A stretch of 64,000 nucleotides of DNA from Proteus appendicitidis (lineage in GTDB: Bacteria; Pseudomonadota; Gammaproteobacteria; Enterobacterales; Enterobacteriaceae): NCBI RefSeq assembly GCF_030271835.1, contig NZ_CP127389.1:310001-374000 (forward strand), written 5' to 3'. Positions 1-10,138 of the stretch are shown here, piece after piece. The notes beneath the pieces were generated by a model. The model saw nothing but the letters and a program-made list of their open reading frames with translations, searched no databases and was not told the DNA's origin. How positions within the stretch are numbered: the first letter of the stretch is position 1; each line of letters starts with the position of its first letter. Both the position numbers and the translations under genes were made by a program.

Positions 1-678
1 TGGAGTGAACAAGAATTCACGGGTGAAACAGGAGATTGGCAAGCCAAAAAACTCAGTAATGACAGTAGTCATTTTGAGGTATTCCACAAAGGTGAGCGAG
101 TCGCAGAGGTGTGTTGGGGACTTTCTGGTGAACACAACATGCAAAATGGCTTAATGGCGATTGTTGCAGCGCACCACGTTGGCGTTTTACCTGCTGATGC
201 TTGTGAGGCATTAGATAAGTTTATTAATGCGCGTCGTCGTTTAGAGCTACGTGGTGAGGTTAACCAAATAAGTGTTTATGATGACTTTGCGCATCATCCC
301 ACAGCGATTTTGGCAACGCTTGAAGCGTTACGCAGTAAAGTCGGTGGAACTGCACGTATTATTGCGGTGTTAGAGCCTCGTTCAAATACCATGAAAATGG
401 GAATTAGTAAGGATGATATCGCGCCTGCATTAGGTCGTGCTGATGAAGTCTTCTTATTCCAGCCACCTAATATTCAATGGTTAGTGAGTGATATTGCAGA
501 ACATTGTGTACAACCGGCTCGCTGGAGTACAGATCTGGATACACTTGTTGATATGATTGCGAAAGAAGCTCAAGCGGGCGATCATATTTTGATTATGAGT
601 AATGGCGGTTTTGGTGGTATTCACGAAAAACTGCTCGCAAAATTAGCACAACCTAAAGCTCCTGATAGCCAGTATTAA
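1..678 (+). CDS. mpl: UDP-N-acetylmuramate:L-Ala-gamma-D-Glu-meso-DAP ligase, 3' part
   Basis: The reading frame is open from base 1 and ends at 678, so the gene starts before the window. The visible 225 residues are the end of the central domain and the C-terminal domain of a Mur-type ligase. Marker segments are GEHNMQN, the Mur-family DDFAHHP signature and the VLEPRSNTMKMG segment typical of Mpl. Mpl reattaches recycled murein tripeptide to UDP-MurNAc in the cytoplasm during peptidoglycan recycling. The DDFAHHP and C-terminal pattern separates it from MurC well enough for a confident call. A strong terminator follows directly. Nothing looks broken in the visible part. Confidence 0.93.
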   Translation, partial: WSEQEFTGETGDWQAKKLSNDSSHFEVFHKGERVAEVCWGLSGEHNMQNGLMAIVAAHHVGVLPADACEALDKFINARRRLELRGEVNQISVYDDFAHHPTAILATLEALRSKVGGTARIIAVLEPRSNTMKMGISKDDIAPALGRADEVFLFQPPNIQWLVSDIAEHCVQPARWSTDLDTLVDMIAKEAQAGDHILIMSNGGFGGIHEKLLAKLAQPKAPDSQY

Positions 679-683
679 AAATA

Positions 684-717
684 AATAAGCCACTGAACAT
701 TCAGTGGCTTATTTTTT
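684..717 (+). terminator. Rho-independent terminator after mpl
   Basis: A perfect 13-bp stem (684-696 with 701-713) has a 4-nt loop and runs into a T tract at 712-717. It lies between the convergent mpl and argR genes and could stop transcription from both sides, because the left flank is A-rich. Confidence 0.85.
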
Positions 718-736
718 GAAGCTGTAGAAAGGCTAA

Positions 737-1210
<474 letters not shown>

Positions 1211-1255
1211 TCACCTTTAGTGAGTTATCAATAACCTGTGTATTATGCAGAGAAG

Positions 1256-1269
1256 TGAATTTTTATGCA
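1256..1269. promoter_or_regulatory. ARG box (ArgR operator) upstream of argR
   Basis: The 14-mer TGAATTTTTATGCA matches the ARG-box core TGAATWWWWATTCA at 13 of 14 positions. A weaker half-site (TATGCA at 1244-1249) sits on the argR side at about the spacing expected for a tandem partner. The position fits negative autoregulation of argR. The site is seen in the sequence; its function is inferred. Confidence 0.6.
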
Positions 1270-1654
1270 ACATAAGACGAAGAAAGACGAATGATAGCCT
1301 CTTCAAAATTGTAAAGTAGAATGTACTGCAAAAAAATTTCATTTACAGCATGTGAATGTGATAATTTAAAGAAAGTAAAATATTTGTTAACTAAATGATA
1401 AGCTTAAATGGTTATCACAAGGATAATGGTGTACTTAACACTTTGCCATATTTATTGAAATTATTTATCAAAAGAGTGTCCACTATCTCATTAACAGATA
1501 AGCAATTTGTTTAGAATAACCAGAGTATTATTTTTCACTGTAAATGCCTTATTATGCAATATTGCTGTTAAATAATTGTTTTTTACAAGGTGAATTGCGT
1601 AATAGTGAATATCTTTAAGGCGTTCCACTATCTTGTAAACTAAGGAGTATCAGA
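1270..1654. other. argR-mdh divergent intergenic region
   Basis: This is 385 bp of AT-rich DNA without a credible gene. It must carry the mdh promoter. I looked for a strong CRP palindrome, since E. coli mdh is controlled by CRP and ArcA, and found only isolated half-sites. The mdh ribosome binding site (AAGGAG) is at about 1640-1647. Confidence 0.5.
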
Positions 1655-2593
1655 ATGAAAGTAGCAGTTCTCGGTGCAGCAGGTGGTATTGGTCAGGCAC
1701 TGGCACTTCTTCTTAAAAACCAGCTTCCTGCTGGTAGTGAACTCTCTTTATATGATATCGCTCCCGTCACGCCGGGTGTCGCAGCTGACTTAAGCCATAT
1801 CCCGACTCAAGTTACTGTAAAAGGTTTTGCGGGTGAAGATCCTTCTCCTGCACTAAAAGGCGCTGATGTTGTTCTGATTTCTGCGGGTGTAGCTCGTAAG
1901 CCAGGCATGGATCGTTCAGATCTTTTCAATGTTAACGCAGGTATTGTGCGTAACTTAATTGAAAAGGTTGCACAAAACTGCCCTAAAGCACTTATCGGTA
2001 TCATTACTAATCCAGTGAATACAACGGTTGCTATTGCCGCTGAAGTACTCAAAAAAGCAGGCGTTTACGATAAAAAACGTCTCTTCGGAATTACCACTCT
2101 CGATATTATTCGCGCCAATACCTTTGTCGCTGAACTAAAAGGTAAAGATCCACAAAAAACCAATGTTCCTGTGATTGGTGGACACTCTGGTGTGACTATT
2201 CTTCCTCTATTATCCCAAGTTGATGGTGTTTCATTTACAGATGATGAAGTTGCCGCGCTGACTAAACGCATTCAAAATGCAGGTACTGAGGTAGTAGAAG
2301 CAAAAGCCGGTGGCGGATCAGCTACATTATCAATGGGTCAAGCGGCAGCTCGTTTTGGTCTTTCATTAATTCGTGCTTTAAATGGCGAAAAAGATGTTAT
2401 TGAATGTACCTATACCGAAGGCGACGGAGAATATGCCCGTTTCTTTGCACAACCTATTCGTTTAGGTAAAAATGGTGTAGAGGAATATTTATCTATTGGT
2501 AAATTAAGTGATTTCGAAAAACAATCTCTTAATGGCATGTTAGATGTATTGAAAAAAGATATAATTCTTGGTGAAGAATTTATTAATAAATAA
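1655..2593 (+). CDS. mdh: Malate dehydrogenase
   Basis: This 312-residue, NAD-dependent enzyme interconverts malate and oxaloacetate in the TCA cycle. The N-terminal Rossmann motif GAAGGIGQ is at residues 8-15. [11 protein letters not shown] and ITNPVNTTV form the cofactor and substrate pocket, and the catalytic histidine lies in [11 protein letters not shown] near residue 177. Length and motifs match the enterobacterial enzyme. The ATG is preceded by a clear AAGGAG. The gene stands alone, divergent from argR, and ends in a strong terminator. Confidence 0.98.
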   Translation: MKVAVLGAAGGIGQALALLLKNQLPAGSELSLYDIAPVTPGVAADLSHIPTQVTVKGFAGEDPSPALKGADVVLISAGVARKPGMDRSDLFNVNAGIVRNLIEKVAQNCPKALIGIITNPVNTTVAIAAEVLKKAGVYDKKRLFGITTLDIIRANTFVAELKGKDPQKTNVPVIGGHSGVTILPLLSQVDGVSFTDDEVAALTKRIQNAGTEVVEAKAGGGSATLSMGQAAARFGLSLIRALNGEKDVIECTYTEGDGEYARFFAQPIRLGKNGVEEYLSIGKLSDFEKQSLNGMLDVLKKDIILGEEFINK

Positions 2594-2639
2594 AGAAATA
2601 CTTTTTTTGCTATAAAAATAATGCAAAATTAAATAAAAA

Positions 2640-2668
2640 CCGCTGATATAGTATCAGCGGTTTTTTTT
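2640..2668 (+). terminator. Terminator after mdh
   Basis: CCGCTGATA (2640-2648) pairs with TATCAGCGG (2652-2660). A run of eight T follows. It separates mdh from the convergent sfsB-like gene. Confidence 0.9.
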
Positions 2669-2695
2669 ATTAATTATAATGTATGTAATTATTAG

Positions 2696-2962
2696 TTAAT
2701 TATTAGTTTTGTCACGAATCTTTCGCTCAAGTAATTCTCCTGTTTCAGGATGAAAATAACGGCTAGGCCAAATTTCAGAAGGGAAGACACCAAGATAATC
2801 AGCAATGATTTTTTCTCCTTTAGGCCAAGGGCGTGACAGCGCATTAGCGAGTGTTGAAGAGCTTAACCCTGCTTGGCGAGAGATGGCAGCAAGTGTTGTT
2901 CCTCGTTTTCTAAGTGCGGCAATAATATCGGCAGGATGCCAATCAGATTTCCTTGAAATCAT
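2696..2962 (-). CDS. sfsB: Ner/Nlp-family HTH regulator (SfsB-like)
   Basis: This 88-residue protein has the Ner/Nlp helix-turn-helix: DWHPADIIAALRKRG, then GLSSSTLANALSRPWPKGEKIIADYLG, ending with IWPSRYF. Family members are the phage Mu Ner repressor and E. coli SfsB (Nlp), a small regulator encoded next to ispB in E. coli. Here it is likewise one step from ispB, which supports the symbol. It is divergent from two Mu-repressor-like genes, as ner is from the c repressor in Mu. An AGGA-type ribosome binding site precedes the ATG. The DNA target is unknown. Confidence 0.85.
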   Translation of the reverse strand: MISRKSDWHPADIIAALRKRGTTLAAISRQAGLSSSTLANALSRPWPKGEKIIADYLGVFPSEIWPSRYFHPETGELLERKIRDKTNN

Positions 2963-3018
2963 TTTTAATCCTTTTTCTATAAAATTGATTGCTGTGTTAG
3001 TGGTATAAATAACAGTTT

Positions 3019-3082
3019 ATTAGAAATGTCCTAAAGCATTTAAACTGATTATTTAGAAAATAAAATAACATTATTTTTCTAA
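3019..3082. promoter_or_regulatory. Candidate operator array between sfsB and the Mu-type HTH genes
   Basis: The heptamer TTAGAAA occurs in direct orientation at 3020-3026 and 3053-3059, and inverted (TTTCTAA) at 3076-3082. The last two are part of a near-perfect inverted repeat, 3053-3063 with 3071-3082. The array lies in the only divergent promoter region of the cluster, so it is a reasonable binding site for one of the three adjacent DNA-binding proteins. The region is very AT-rich, so chance repeats are possible. Confidence 0.35.
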
Positions 3083-3148
3083 AAAGATTTCTGATTTTTT
3101 TCTTAATAATTTCTTTTTTGAAGTTGATAACAATTTTAGAGAAACATA

Positions 3149-3499
3149 ATGAAAAAAGAGTGGTATACGGCAAAGGAATTGACGGGTATAGGTGGATTAC
3201 CTAAATCACCACAAGGTGTAAATGCGAAAGCTAAACGAGAATTTTGGCAAAAACAAAAGATAAAGAATAAACAAGGTAATGGTGTTGAATATCATTATTC
3301 TTGTTTGCCAGAAGAAACTTTAATTGCTCTGGAACTTTATGAACCATTAGCACATTACAAACTAAATAAAAAAGAGGAGCCACTCGTTATCTGGGTGAAA
3401 GCATTCCAACAACTAAATGATGGTGAACAAAAAACATTAACAGAGCTGATATTGCGGGATGGTATTAGAAGTTTTTTAGAAAAAATCGTCAATTATTAA
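3149..3499 (+). CDS. Mu-type HTH DNA-binding protein, copy 1
   Basis: This 116-residue protein begins with a Mu-type DNA-binding domain, the winged helix of the phage Mu c repressor and MuA N-terminus. Diagnostic residues are EWYTAKELTGIGGLPKSPQGVNAKAKRE, EYHYSCLPEE and a basic KQKIKNKQGNG wing (each broken up here from the N-terminal 60 residues). The C-terminal half is helical (about residues 80-112) and could dimerise; no recombinase domain is present. A second, related gene follows 78 bp later, suggesting tandem duplication. Transcription is probably from the divergent region shared with the Ner-like gene. The target is not known, but a transcription factor role is likely. Confidence 0.75.
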   Translation: MKKEWYTAKELTGIGGLPKSPQGVNAKAKREFWQKQKIKNKQGNGVEYHYSCLPEETLIALELYEPLAHYKLNKKEEPLVIWVKAFQQLNDGEQKTLTELILRDGIRSFLEKIVNY

Positions 3500-3577
3500 G
3501 CGATTTTAAAGAATTTATTATTGCGTTATCCGCAACAGATATCTGACTAACCTCTTAGTTGAATGTGAGATGAGATC

Positions 3578-3994
3578 ATGAAAAAAGAATGGTATACAGC
3601 GAAAGAATTAGTGGGGCTTGCGGGGTTACCTAACTCACCGCAGGGAGTTAACTTGATGGCGCGTCGTGAAGGATGGGAAAATCGCCGTAAACGAGGTGTT
3701 CAGGGGAAAGCTGTCGAGTATTCAGTGAAAAGCCTTCCTGATGAGGTGATTGGCGTGCTAGCTGCACATGAGCCTCCGGCTGAGTATTTATCAAAGCGTC
3801 AGGATGCTTTTTTGATTTGGGTTGAAGCTTATTATCAATTAACCAAGTCAGAACGAGAGAAAATTGTGAAATTTGTGCTCCGTGAAGGGTTAGCAAAGCT
3901 TATTAGTTATATTGATGCTGATAATCAGGACGCGATTGAGCGAGAAAACGAAGAAGTACTTAATAAGTTGAAAAGCCCACCAGAATCGACATAG
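3578..3994 (+). CDS. Mu-type HTH DNA-binding protein, copy 2
   Basis: This 138-residue paralogue of the preceding protein shares the start MKKEWYTAKEL and the pattern GLPNSPQGVN-RREGWENRRKRG-EYSVKSLP of the Mu-type DNA-binding fold. It is 22 residues longer, with an acidic tail. Its codon use looks closer to the chromosomal average than copy 1, which may mean the copies diverged some time ago. GAGATGAGATC precedes the ATG. A terminator hairpin overlaps the stop codon. As for copy 1, a repressor-like role is inferred and no transposase domain is seen. Confidence 0.75.
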   Translation: MKKEWYTAKELVGLAGLPNSPQGVNLMARREGWENRRKRGVQGKAVEYSVKSLPDEVIGVLAAHEPPAEYLSKRQDAFLIWVEAYYQLTKSEREKIVKFVLREGLAKLISYIDADNQDAIERENEEVLNKLKSPPEST

Positions 3995-4014
3995 TCGCTC
4001 TGGCGGGCTTCTTT
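3972..4014 (+). terminator. Terminator after the Mu-type HTH pair
   Basis: AAGCCCACCAGA pairs with TCTGGCGGGCTT (one A/C mismatch), with inner TCGA/TCG pairing, followed by a short T-rich tail (TTCTTT). The 5' arm lies inside the end of the gene. It sits between convergent genes. Confidence 0.55.
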
Positions 4015-4040
4015 ACATAACTAATGTCTTAACATAAAGG

Positions 4041-5012
4041 TTATGATTGACGTTGTACAGCGACGTGAGCAAGCCCAATAAGCGCATCTTTATACGGTGA
4101 GTCAGGTATAATTGATAAAGCCTCAATCGCTTTGTCTGCTTCTTCTTCTGCTTTTTGACGGGTATATTCCAAAGAACCACACTGTTTCATCGTAGTTAAA
4201 ACAGTATCCAATAAATGGCGACCATTACCTTGTTCAATGGCTTGGCGAATTAATTGGGATTCTTCTTCATTGCCGTTATGCATAGCATGAAGTAATGGCA
4301 ACGTTGGTTTACCTTCATCGAGATCATCACCCGTGTTTTTACCCAACTGGTTGTTGTCTGCATCATAATCAAGCAAATCGTCAATGAGCTGGAAAGCAGT
4401 CCCAAGATAACGACCATAATCTTGGAATGCTTTTTCTTGCTCAGGCGTCGCACCTGAAAGGATCGCTGATGCATGAGAAGCCGCTTCAAAGAGACGAGCT
4501 GTTTTGCTATAGATAACTTGCATATAGTCATCTTCAGAAATGTCAGGATCATTACAATTCATTAACTGTAAAACCTCACCTTCAGCGATCACATTGGTGG
4601 CGTTAGACATTAATTTTAATACACGCATCGAATCAAGATCCGTCATCATCTGAAAGGATCGTGTATAAATAAAGTCGCCAACAAGCACACTTGCTGCATT
4701 TCCAAAGACGGCATTTGCCGTTTGTTTTCCTCTACGCATATCAGATTCATCAACAACATCATCATGTAACAACGTTGCAGTATGAATAAATTCGATAAGC
4801 GCTGCGACCGAGATATGTTTGTCACCTTGATAGTCCAATGCTCGTCCGGTGAGCACTGCGATCATTGGTCGGATCCTTTTACCACCACCACTAATGATGT
4901 AGTAACCAAGTTGGTTTATCAAAGAAACATCTGAATTAAGCTGGTAAAGGATTGCCTCATTTACCGCAGCCATATCAGCGGATGTTAGTTTTATAATAGA
5001 TTCTAAATTCAT
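4041..5012 (-). CDS. ispB: Octaprenyl diphosphate synthase
   Basis: IspB extends farnesyl diphosphate with isopentenyl units to the C40 side chain of ubiquinone and menaquinone. Both aspartate-rich motifs are present: LLHDDVVDESDMRRGK (about residues 81-96) and LIDDLLDYDAD (about 208-218). I place the start at the ATG at 5012 (323 residues, starting MNLESI), which equals the E. coli length; an in-frame TTG eight codons upstream gives a longer form with no family support. It is divergent from rplU, as in E. coli, and convergent with the Mu-type HTH genes. Confidence 0.96.
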   Translation of the reverse strand: MNLESIIKLTSADMAAVNEAILYQLNSDVSLINQLGYYIISGGGKRIRPMIAVLTGRALDYQGDKHISVAALIEFIHTATLLHDDVVDESDMRRGKQTANAVFGNAASVLVGDFIYTRSFQMMTDLDSMRVLKLMSNATNVIAEGEVLQLMNCNDPDISEDDYMQVIYSKTARLFEAASHASAILSGATPEQEKAFQDYGRYLGTAFQLIDDLLDYDADNNQLGKNTGDDLDEGKPTLPLLHAMHNGNEEESQLIRQAIEQGNGRHLLDTVLTTMKQCGSLEYTRQKAEEEADKAIEALSIIPDSPYKDALIGLAHVAVQRQS

Positions 5013-5172
5013 GTTTTTTCGACTTTGGCTCGCCAATGAGCGCGTTATTATTAATAAAAAATGATCATGCCATAGATTTTACTCTCTTATAATTTAGATT
5101 GTACTTTAAAAATGGCTGAAATAAATATCGTGTAAAAAACTCTTTTTTTTAACGCTAGTTTGCGATCTGTAC

Positions 5173-5201
5173 TTGTCATCGGCACTAAATTTGCGTAGAA
5201 T
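5173..5201 (+). promoter_or_regulatory. Sigma-70 promoter for rplU-rpmA
   Basis: TTGTCA (5173-5178) and TAGAAT (5196-5201) are separated by 17 bp. A GC-rich stretch just downstream (CGCGCCCT) resembles the discriminator of growth-rate-controlled promoters. The ATG of rplU is 75 bp further on. Confidence 0.6.
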
Positions 5202-5275
5202 TCGCGCCCTATGTGAATATTTTAATTGTGCACTCAAATTATACATATTGGGAGTGTGCGGAAAGCGGAGTTTAT

Positions 5276-5584
5276 ATGTACGCGGTTTTCCAAAGTGGTG
5301 GTAAACAACACCGAGTCAGCGAAGGTCAAACTATTCGTTTAGAGAAGCTGGAAGTAGCTACTGGCGAAACAATCGAGTTTGATACTGTAATGATGGTCGC
5401 TAATGGCGATGACATTCAAATTGGCGCTCCAATCCTTGCGGGCGTTAAAGTTAAAGCGGAAGTGGTTGCTCACGGTCGCGGCGATAAAGTTAAGATTGTT
5501 AAGTTCCGTCGTCGTAAACACAGCCGTAAACAACAGGGCCACCGTCAGTGGTTTACTGATGTTAAAATCACTGGTATCGCTTAA
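5276..5584 (+). CDS. rplU: 50S ribosomal protein L21
   Basis: L21 binds 23S rRNA in the large subunit. I chose the ATG at 5276 (102 residues, [14 protein letters not shown]), because this is the universal L21 start and it has GGAG seven bases upstream; an upstream in-frame codon would add 21 unrelated residues. The C-terminal basic stretch ([15 protein letters not shown]) binds RNA. It is the first gene of the rplU-rpmA operon, with 19 bp to rpmA. Confidence 0.97.
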   Translation: MYAVFQSGGKQHRVSEGQTIRLEKLEVATGETIEFDTVMMVANGDDIQIGAPILAGVKVKAEVVAHGRGDKVKIVKFRRRKHSRKQQGHRQWFTDVKITGIA

Positions 5585-5591
5585 GGTTTAG

Positions 5592-5861
<270 letters not shown>

Positions 5862-5887
5862 TTACTGGTCCTTTAAGCACCGAGTCA

Positions 5888-5918
5888 AAAGCCCTGCAAA
5901 TCTGTTGCGGGGCTTTTT
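5888..5918 (+). terminator. Terminator after rpmA
   Basis: AGCCCTGCA pairs with TGCGGGGCT (one G-T pair), then five T. Partial readthrough into obgE is possible, since obgE starts only 74 bp later. Confidence 0.8.
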
Positions 5919-5946
5919 ATATTTAAAAAAGGCCATCTCTGGGTAA

Positions 5947-7164
<1,218 letters not shown>

Positions 7165-7190
7165 TCATCATTCTGATTGTGATTAAAATA

Positions 7191-7218
7191 AAAAACGCCT
7201 GATTAATCAGGCGTTTTT
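7191..7218. terminator. Bidirectional terminator between obgE and dacB
   Basis: A perfect 28-bp palindrome has arms AAAAACGCCTGATT and its complement. The A and T tracts at its ends allow it to act for both convergent genes. Confidence 0.88.
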
Positions 7219-7251
7219 CATATCAATTGCTTATACTTATCTCGTGTAAAT

Positions 7252-8694
7252 CTAGCGGTTATTGTACATATCTTTATACAGATTAGTTTCAAAACGCACT
7301 AAATAAGCGCGTCCTGCATTACGATTCTGTGTCGGCGGTGAATACGCTGAAACGTATTGTACAAACGCAACTTTCTGTCCATTTGCCGTGGTCATAAAGC
7401 CCGCAAGATTGTAAACCCCTTTTAATGAACCTGTTTTGGCAGACACTTTGCCATCAACACCCGCTTCATGAAAACCGCCTCGATATTGCAATGTACCGTC
7501 ATGCCCTGCAAGGGGAAGCATAGTGATAAAGTTTAATTCACTTTCATGTTGTCCAATATATTGAAGGACTTGCATCATGGTTGCAGGCGAAATGAGATTA
7601 TGGCGAGAAAGACCAGAGCCATCAACCATAACGGTATTTCCTAAATCGATTCCGGCTTTTTGTTTTAAAATAGCGCGGGTTGCTTCTGCACCAGAGCGCC
7701 AAGTACCTGCAACGCCATAATACTCACGACCAATAGTTCTAAATACGGTGTCTGCAATCATATTGTCAGACTCTTTTAGCATAGTTGTAAGTAAGCTATG
7801 TAACGGTTTTGATTGTGTTTGTGCCAGTACAGTAACGGGTGCTTTTAGTTGAGAGCGACGCTTGATATATCCATCAAGTTCAATATTAGCGCGTTGTAAC
7901 TCTTCTTTTAAAATTGTACCGGTCCAATGCGCGCCGTCTTGAATAGAAAACATTAAAGGTACTGCATCGTCACGTTTAGGAATACAACCTGTGATTACAT
8001 AGGTATTTAAGTCACGCACAGTGACATCTAATTCACAAAAACGGGTGCGAGTTGATCCTTTCTCATAAGTTTCAACTTCACTTAAAACAGTTACAGGATA
8101 GAAAGAAGCTTTACGTATTGTGGCAATATCACCTTCGTTTTTGCCACTTTGCAGCAAGACAGAAAAACAGTTCTTATCAACAATCGCAGCACTTGGTGGT
8201 GCGCTAAAGCATTGGGTCATATCATTCCAAACCCAACCCGGGGCTTTGTCATGACTTGAAAAAGCAGAAGTATCAATAAGCAAATCACCATGCACTTTTG
8301 TAACACCAGCTTGCTTTAATATGGCAACCATTGCTCTTAACTGCTGGCGAGTTAATGTAGGATCGCCTGTAAAACGAAAGATTAAATCACCATTAAGCTG
8401 ATTGTCTTTTATCTTACCTTCGGTTTCCATTGTTGTGGTGAATTGATAATTTCCACCTAATTGAAGTAATGCTGCAAGTGCAGTCACTACTTTCTGAGTA
8501 CTTGCTGGAAGTGCTAATTGCTCGGCATGATAGTTAAGATTAGGAGAAGCCGCGCCAACGGGTTGAGTTATTAAACCTACTTGTGTTCCTTCAGGAAGAA
8601 GGGATGTGTAGTTTTCAACAGGTATTGCTTGGGTTGAAAAGCTAATAATACTTAATGTGTAAAGTATCCGTCGAAATGTTGATAGTAAGCGCAT
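7252..8694 (-). CDS. dacB: D-Ala-D-Ala carboxypeptidase/endopeptidase PBP4
   Basis: This 480-residue periplasmic penicillin-binding protein has an N-terminal signal peptide (hydrophobic to about residue 23, TQA cleavage region). The three penicillin-binding motifs are STQK (65-68), SDN in KESDNM, and KTG in SAKTGS (about 420-422). The large insert between the first two motifs is typical of class C PBP4. It trims pentapeptides and cleaves DD-crosslinks in murein. It is divergent from greA, as in E. coli. Confidence 0.95.
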   Translation of the reverse strand: MRLLSTFRRILYTLSIISFSTQAIPVENYTSLLPEGTQVGLITQPVGAASPNLNYHAEQLALPASTQKVVTALAALLQLGGNYQFTTTMETEGKIKDNQLNGDLIFRFTGDPTLTRQQLRAMVAILKQAGVTKVHGDLLIDTSAFSSHDKAPGWVWNDMTQCFSAPPSAAIVDKNCFSVLLQSGKNEGDIATIRKASFYPVTVLSEVETYEKGSTRTRFCELDVTVRDLNTYVITGCIPKRDDAVPLMFSIQDGAHWTGTILKEELQRANIELDGYIKRRSQLKAPVTVLAQTQSKPLHSLLTTMLKESDNMIADTVFRTIGREYYGVAGTWRSGAEATRAILKQKAGIDLGNTVMVDGSGLSRHNLISPATMMQVLQYIGQHESELNFITMLPLAGHDGTLQYRGGFHEAGVDGKVSAKTGSLKGVYNLAGFMTTANGQKVAFVQYVSAYSPPTQNRNAGRAYLVRFETNLYKDMYNNR

Positions 8695-8822
8695 AATTTC
8701 TCTATCTGTGACTATAGCGTGTAACGTTACAGTATTGATTGCCAGAGGCTAATACTAAAGGGCAATGAGGGCAAAAGTAAACGGTAACAAGCAGGATTCG
8801 CTCATTATCAGAAAAAGTCTGT

Positions 8823-8846
8823 TTATCTCTTTATAAAGAGAGATAA
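8823..8846. repeat. Perfect 8-bp inverted repeat in the dacB-greA region
   Basis: TTATCTCT (8823-8830) pairs with AGAGATAA (8839-8846) around an 8-nt centre. There is no T tract. Either an operator or a chance AT palindrome is possible. Confidence 0.3.
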
Positions 8847-8908
8847 GGCGTGAAGCAATGCGTCTGTTGTGTTAGATTTAGTTTTAAGTATGGGAGGTTT
8901 AGTTTATA

Positions 8909-9001
8909 TCCCAATAGCATGAGTTGGGAATAATAGCATCCCCTTATTTACCGAATATATGTAGAGACAGGCCCAATTTAAGGTTGCCTGTGTCTTTTTT
9001 T
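8909..9001 (+). ncRNA. greA leader RNA with attenuator (GraL-like)
   Basis: Two stem-loops occur in the greA leader. The first is TCCCAA/TTGGGA (8909-8914 with 8924-8929). The second is AGACAGGC (8965-8972) with GCCTGTGTCT (8986-8995), followed by a run of seven T, a classic intrinsic terminator 100 bp before greA. In E. coli most greA transcripts stop at such a leader terminator and yield the small RNA GraL. Matching position and architecture suggest the same here; the 5' end is not determined. Confidence 0.6.
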
Positions 9002-9101
9002 GTCTTGAGAAGAGTAAATAGATCCTTTTCTCTGTGTTGTTAGTATAAAAAATCAGGATGATACCTATTTTTTATTAGGAATAGTATTGAGGTATTAACA
9101 C

Positions 9102-9578
9102 ATGAATCAGATCCCTATGACAGTTCTAGGTGCAGAAAAATTACGCGAAGAGCTGGAATATTTAAAAGGTACTCGTCGTCCCGAGATTATTGCTGCTATC
9201 GCTGAAGCTCGTGAACATGGAGACTTAAAAGAAAACGCGGAATATCATGCTGCAAGAGAGCAACAAGGTTTCTGTGAAGGTCGCATACAAGAAATTGAAG
9301 CAAAATTATCAAATGCTCAAGTCATTGATATTACAAAGATGAATAACAATGGTCGTATTATTTTTGGTTCAACAGTGACACTGTTAAATGTTGAAACTGA
9401 AGAAGAGCAAACTTACCGCATTGTGGGTGATGATGAAGCGAACATTAAAGAAAACTTAATTTCTGTTAACTCACCGATTGCGCGTGGGTTGATTGGTAAA
9501 GAGTTAGATGATGTCGTTGTTATCACTACACCGGGTGGACAAGTCGAGTATGAAGTTTTAAACGTAGAATATATTTAA
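9102..9578 (+). CDS. greA: Transcript cleavage factor GreA
   Basis: This 158-residue protein has the N-terminal antiparallel coiled coil with the acidic tip ([16 protein letters not shown]) and a C-terminal FKBP-like domain ([16 protein letters not shown]). GreA enters the secondary channel of RNA polymerase and stimulates cleavage of backtracked RNA. The start MNQIPMT agrees with the family. A leader terminator lies upstream and a terminator follows. Confidence 0.97.
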   Translation: MNQIPMTVLGAEKLREELEYLKGTRRPEIIAAIAEAREHGDLKENAEYHAAREQQGFCEGRIQEIEAKLSNAQVIDITKMNNNGRIIFGSTVTLLNVETEEEQTYRIVGDDEANIKENLISVNSPIARGLIGKELDDVVVITTPGGQVEYEVLNVEYI

Positions 9579-9631
9579 TTTGTAATTTTACGTTTCTATA
9601 GAAAACTAGACTGCTATCCTGTGGTAATATG

Positions 9632-9656
9632 AAAAAGGCCTTAAAAGGCCTTTTTT
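9632..9656. terminator. Terminator between greA and yhbY
   Basis: AAAAAGGCC (9632-9640) pairs with GGCCTTTTT (9647-9655). It can serve both converging genes. Confidence 0.85.
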
Positions 9657-9699
9657 GCCATAGAGTTAGTTATGGCATTTTTATATAAAGATACAAGTT

Positions 9700-9996
9700 T
9701 TATTTCGGTAAAATAATCTTACGTGCTTCTGAAGGACGATAAAGAACAAGAATTTTTCCGATAACTTGTACATTCTGTGCACCGCTTTCGCGTACAATCG
9801 CTGCCACGATCAAGTTTTTAACATCTCGATCTTCGCCTGCGATTTTGACTTTGATAAGCTCATGGTGTGCCAGAGCGACTTCAATTTCTGCAAGAACGCC
9901 TTCAGTCAACCCGTTGTTACCAATCATAACGACTGGATTAAGGTGATGAGCGAGCCCTTTCAGGTGTTGAATTTGTTTTTTGTTAAGAGTCATCAT
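9700..9996 (-). CDS. yhbY: CRM-domain RNA-binding protein YhbY
   Basis: This 98-residue (or 97-residue, from the second ATG at 9993) protein is a single CRM domain related to KH folds. The conserved GxxG is in MIGNNGLTEGV, followed by LAEIEVALAHHELIKVKI. YhbY associates with the pre-50S particle. E. coli YhbY is 97 residues, which slightly favours the second ATG. It is transcribed away from rlmE, the same arrangement as in E. coli. Confidence 0.95.
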   Translation of the reverse strand: MMTLNKKQIQHLKGLAHHLNPVVMIGNNGLTEGVLAEIEVALAHHELIKVKIAGEDRDVKNLIVAAIVRESGAQNVQVIGKILVLYRPSEARKIILPK

Positions 9997-10138
9997 TAAT
10001 TTTTGCTTTGTTGGGATTGAAAACTCGCTATTCTAACGCCATCTCTCACTTATCACCATAAAATGTCGTTAAGACGAGGTTAAATGAGTGAAATAGTAAA
10101 AATTTTGATAGCTAAGTGTATGATAGTTGGAAAACGCA

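Noticed and set aside
1807-2271. Open frames on the minus strand inside mdh
   Set aside because: They are antisense to a full-length conserved gene and resemble no protein family.
2805-3008. Plus-strand frame across the Ner-like gene
   Set aside because: It is the reverse of the helix-turn-helix gene, has no ribosome binding site and no recognisable domain.
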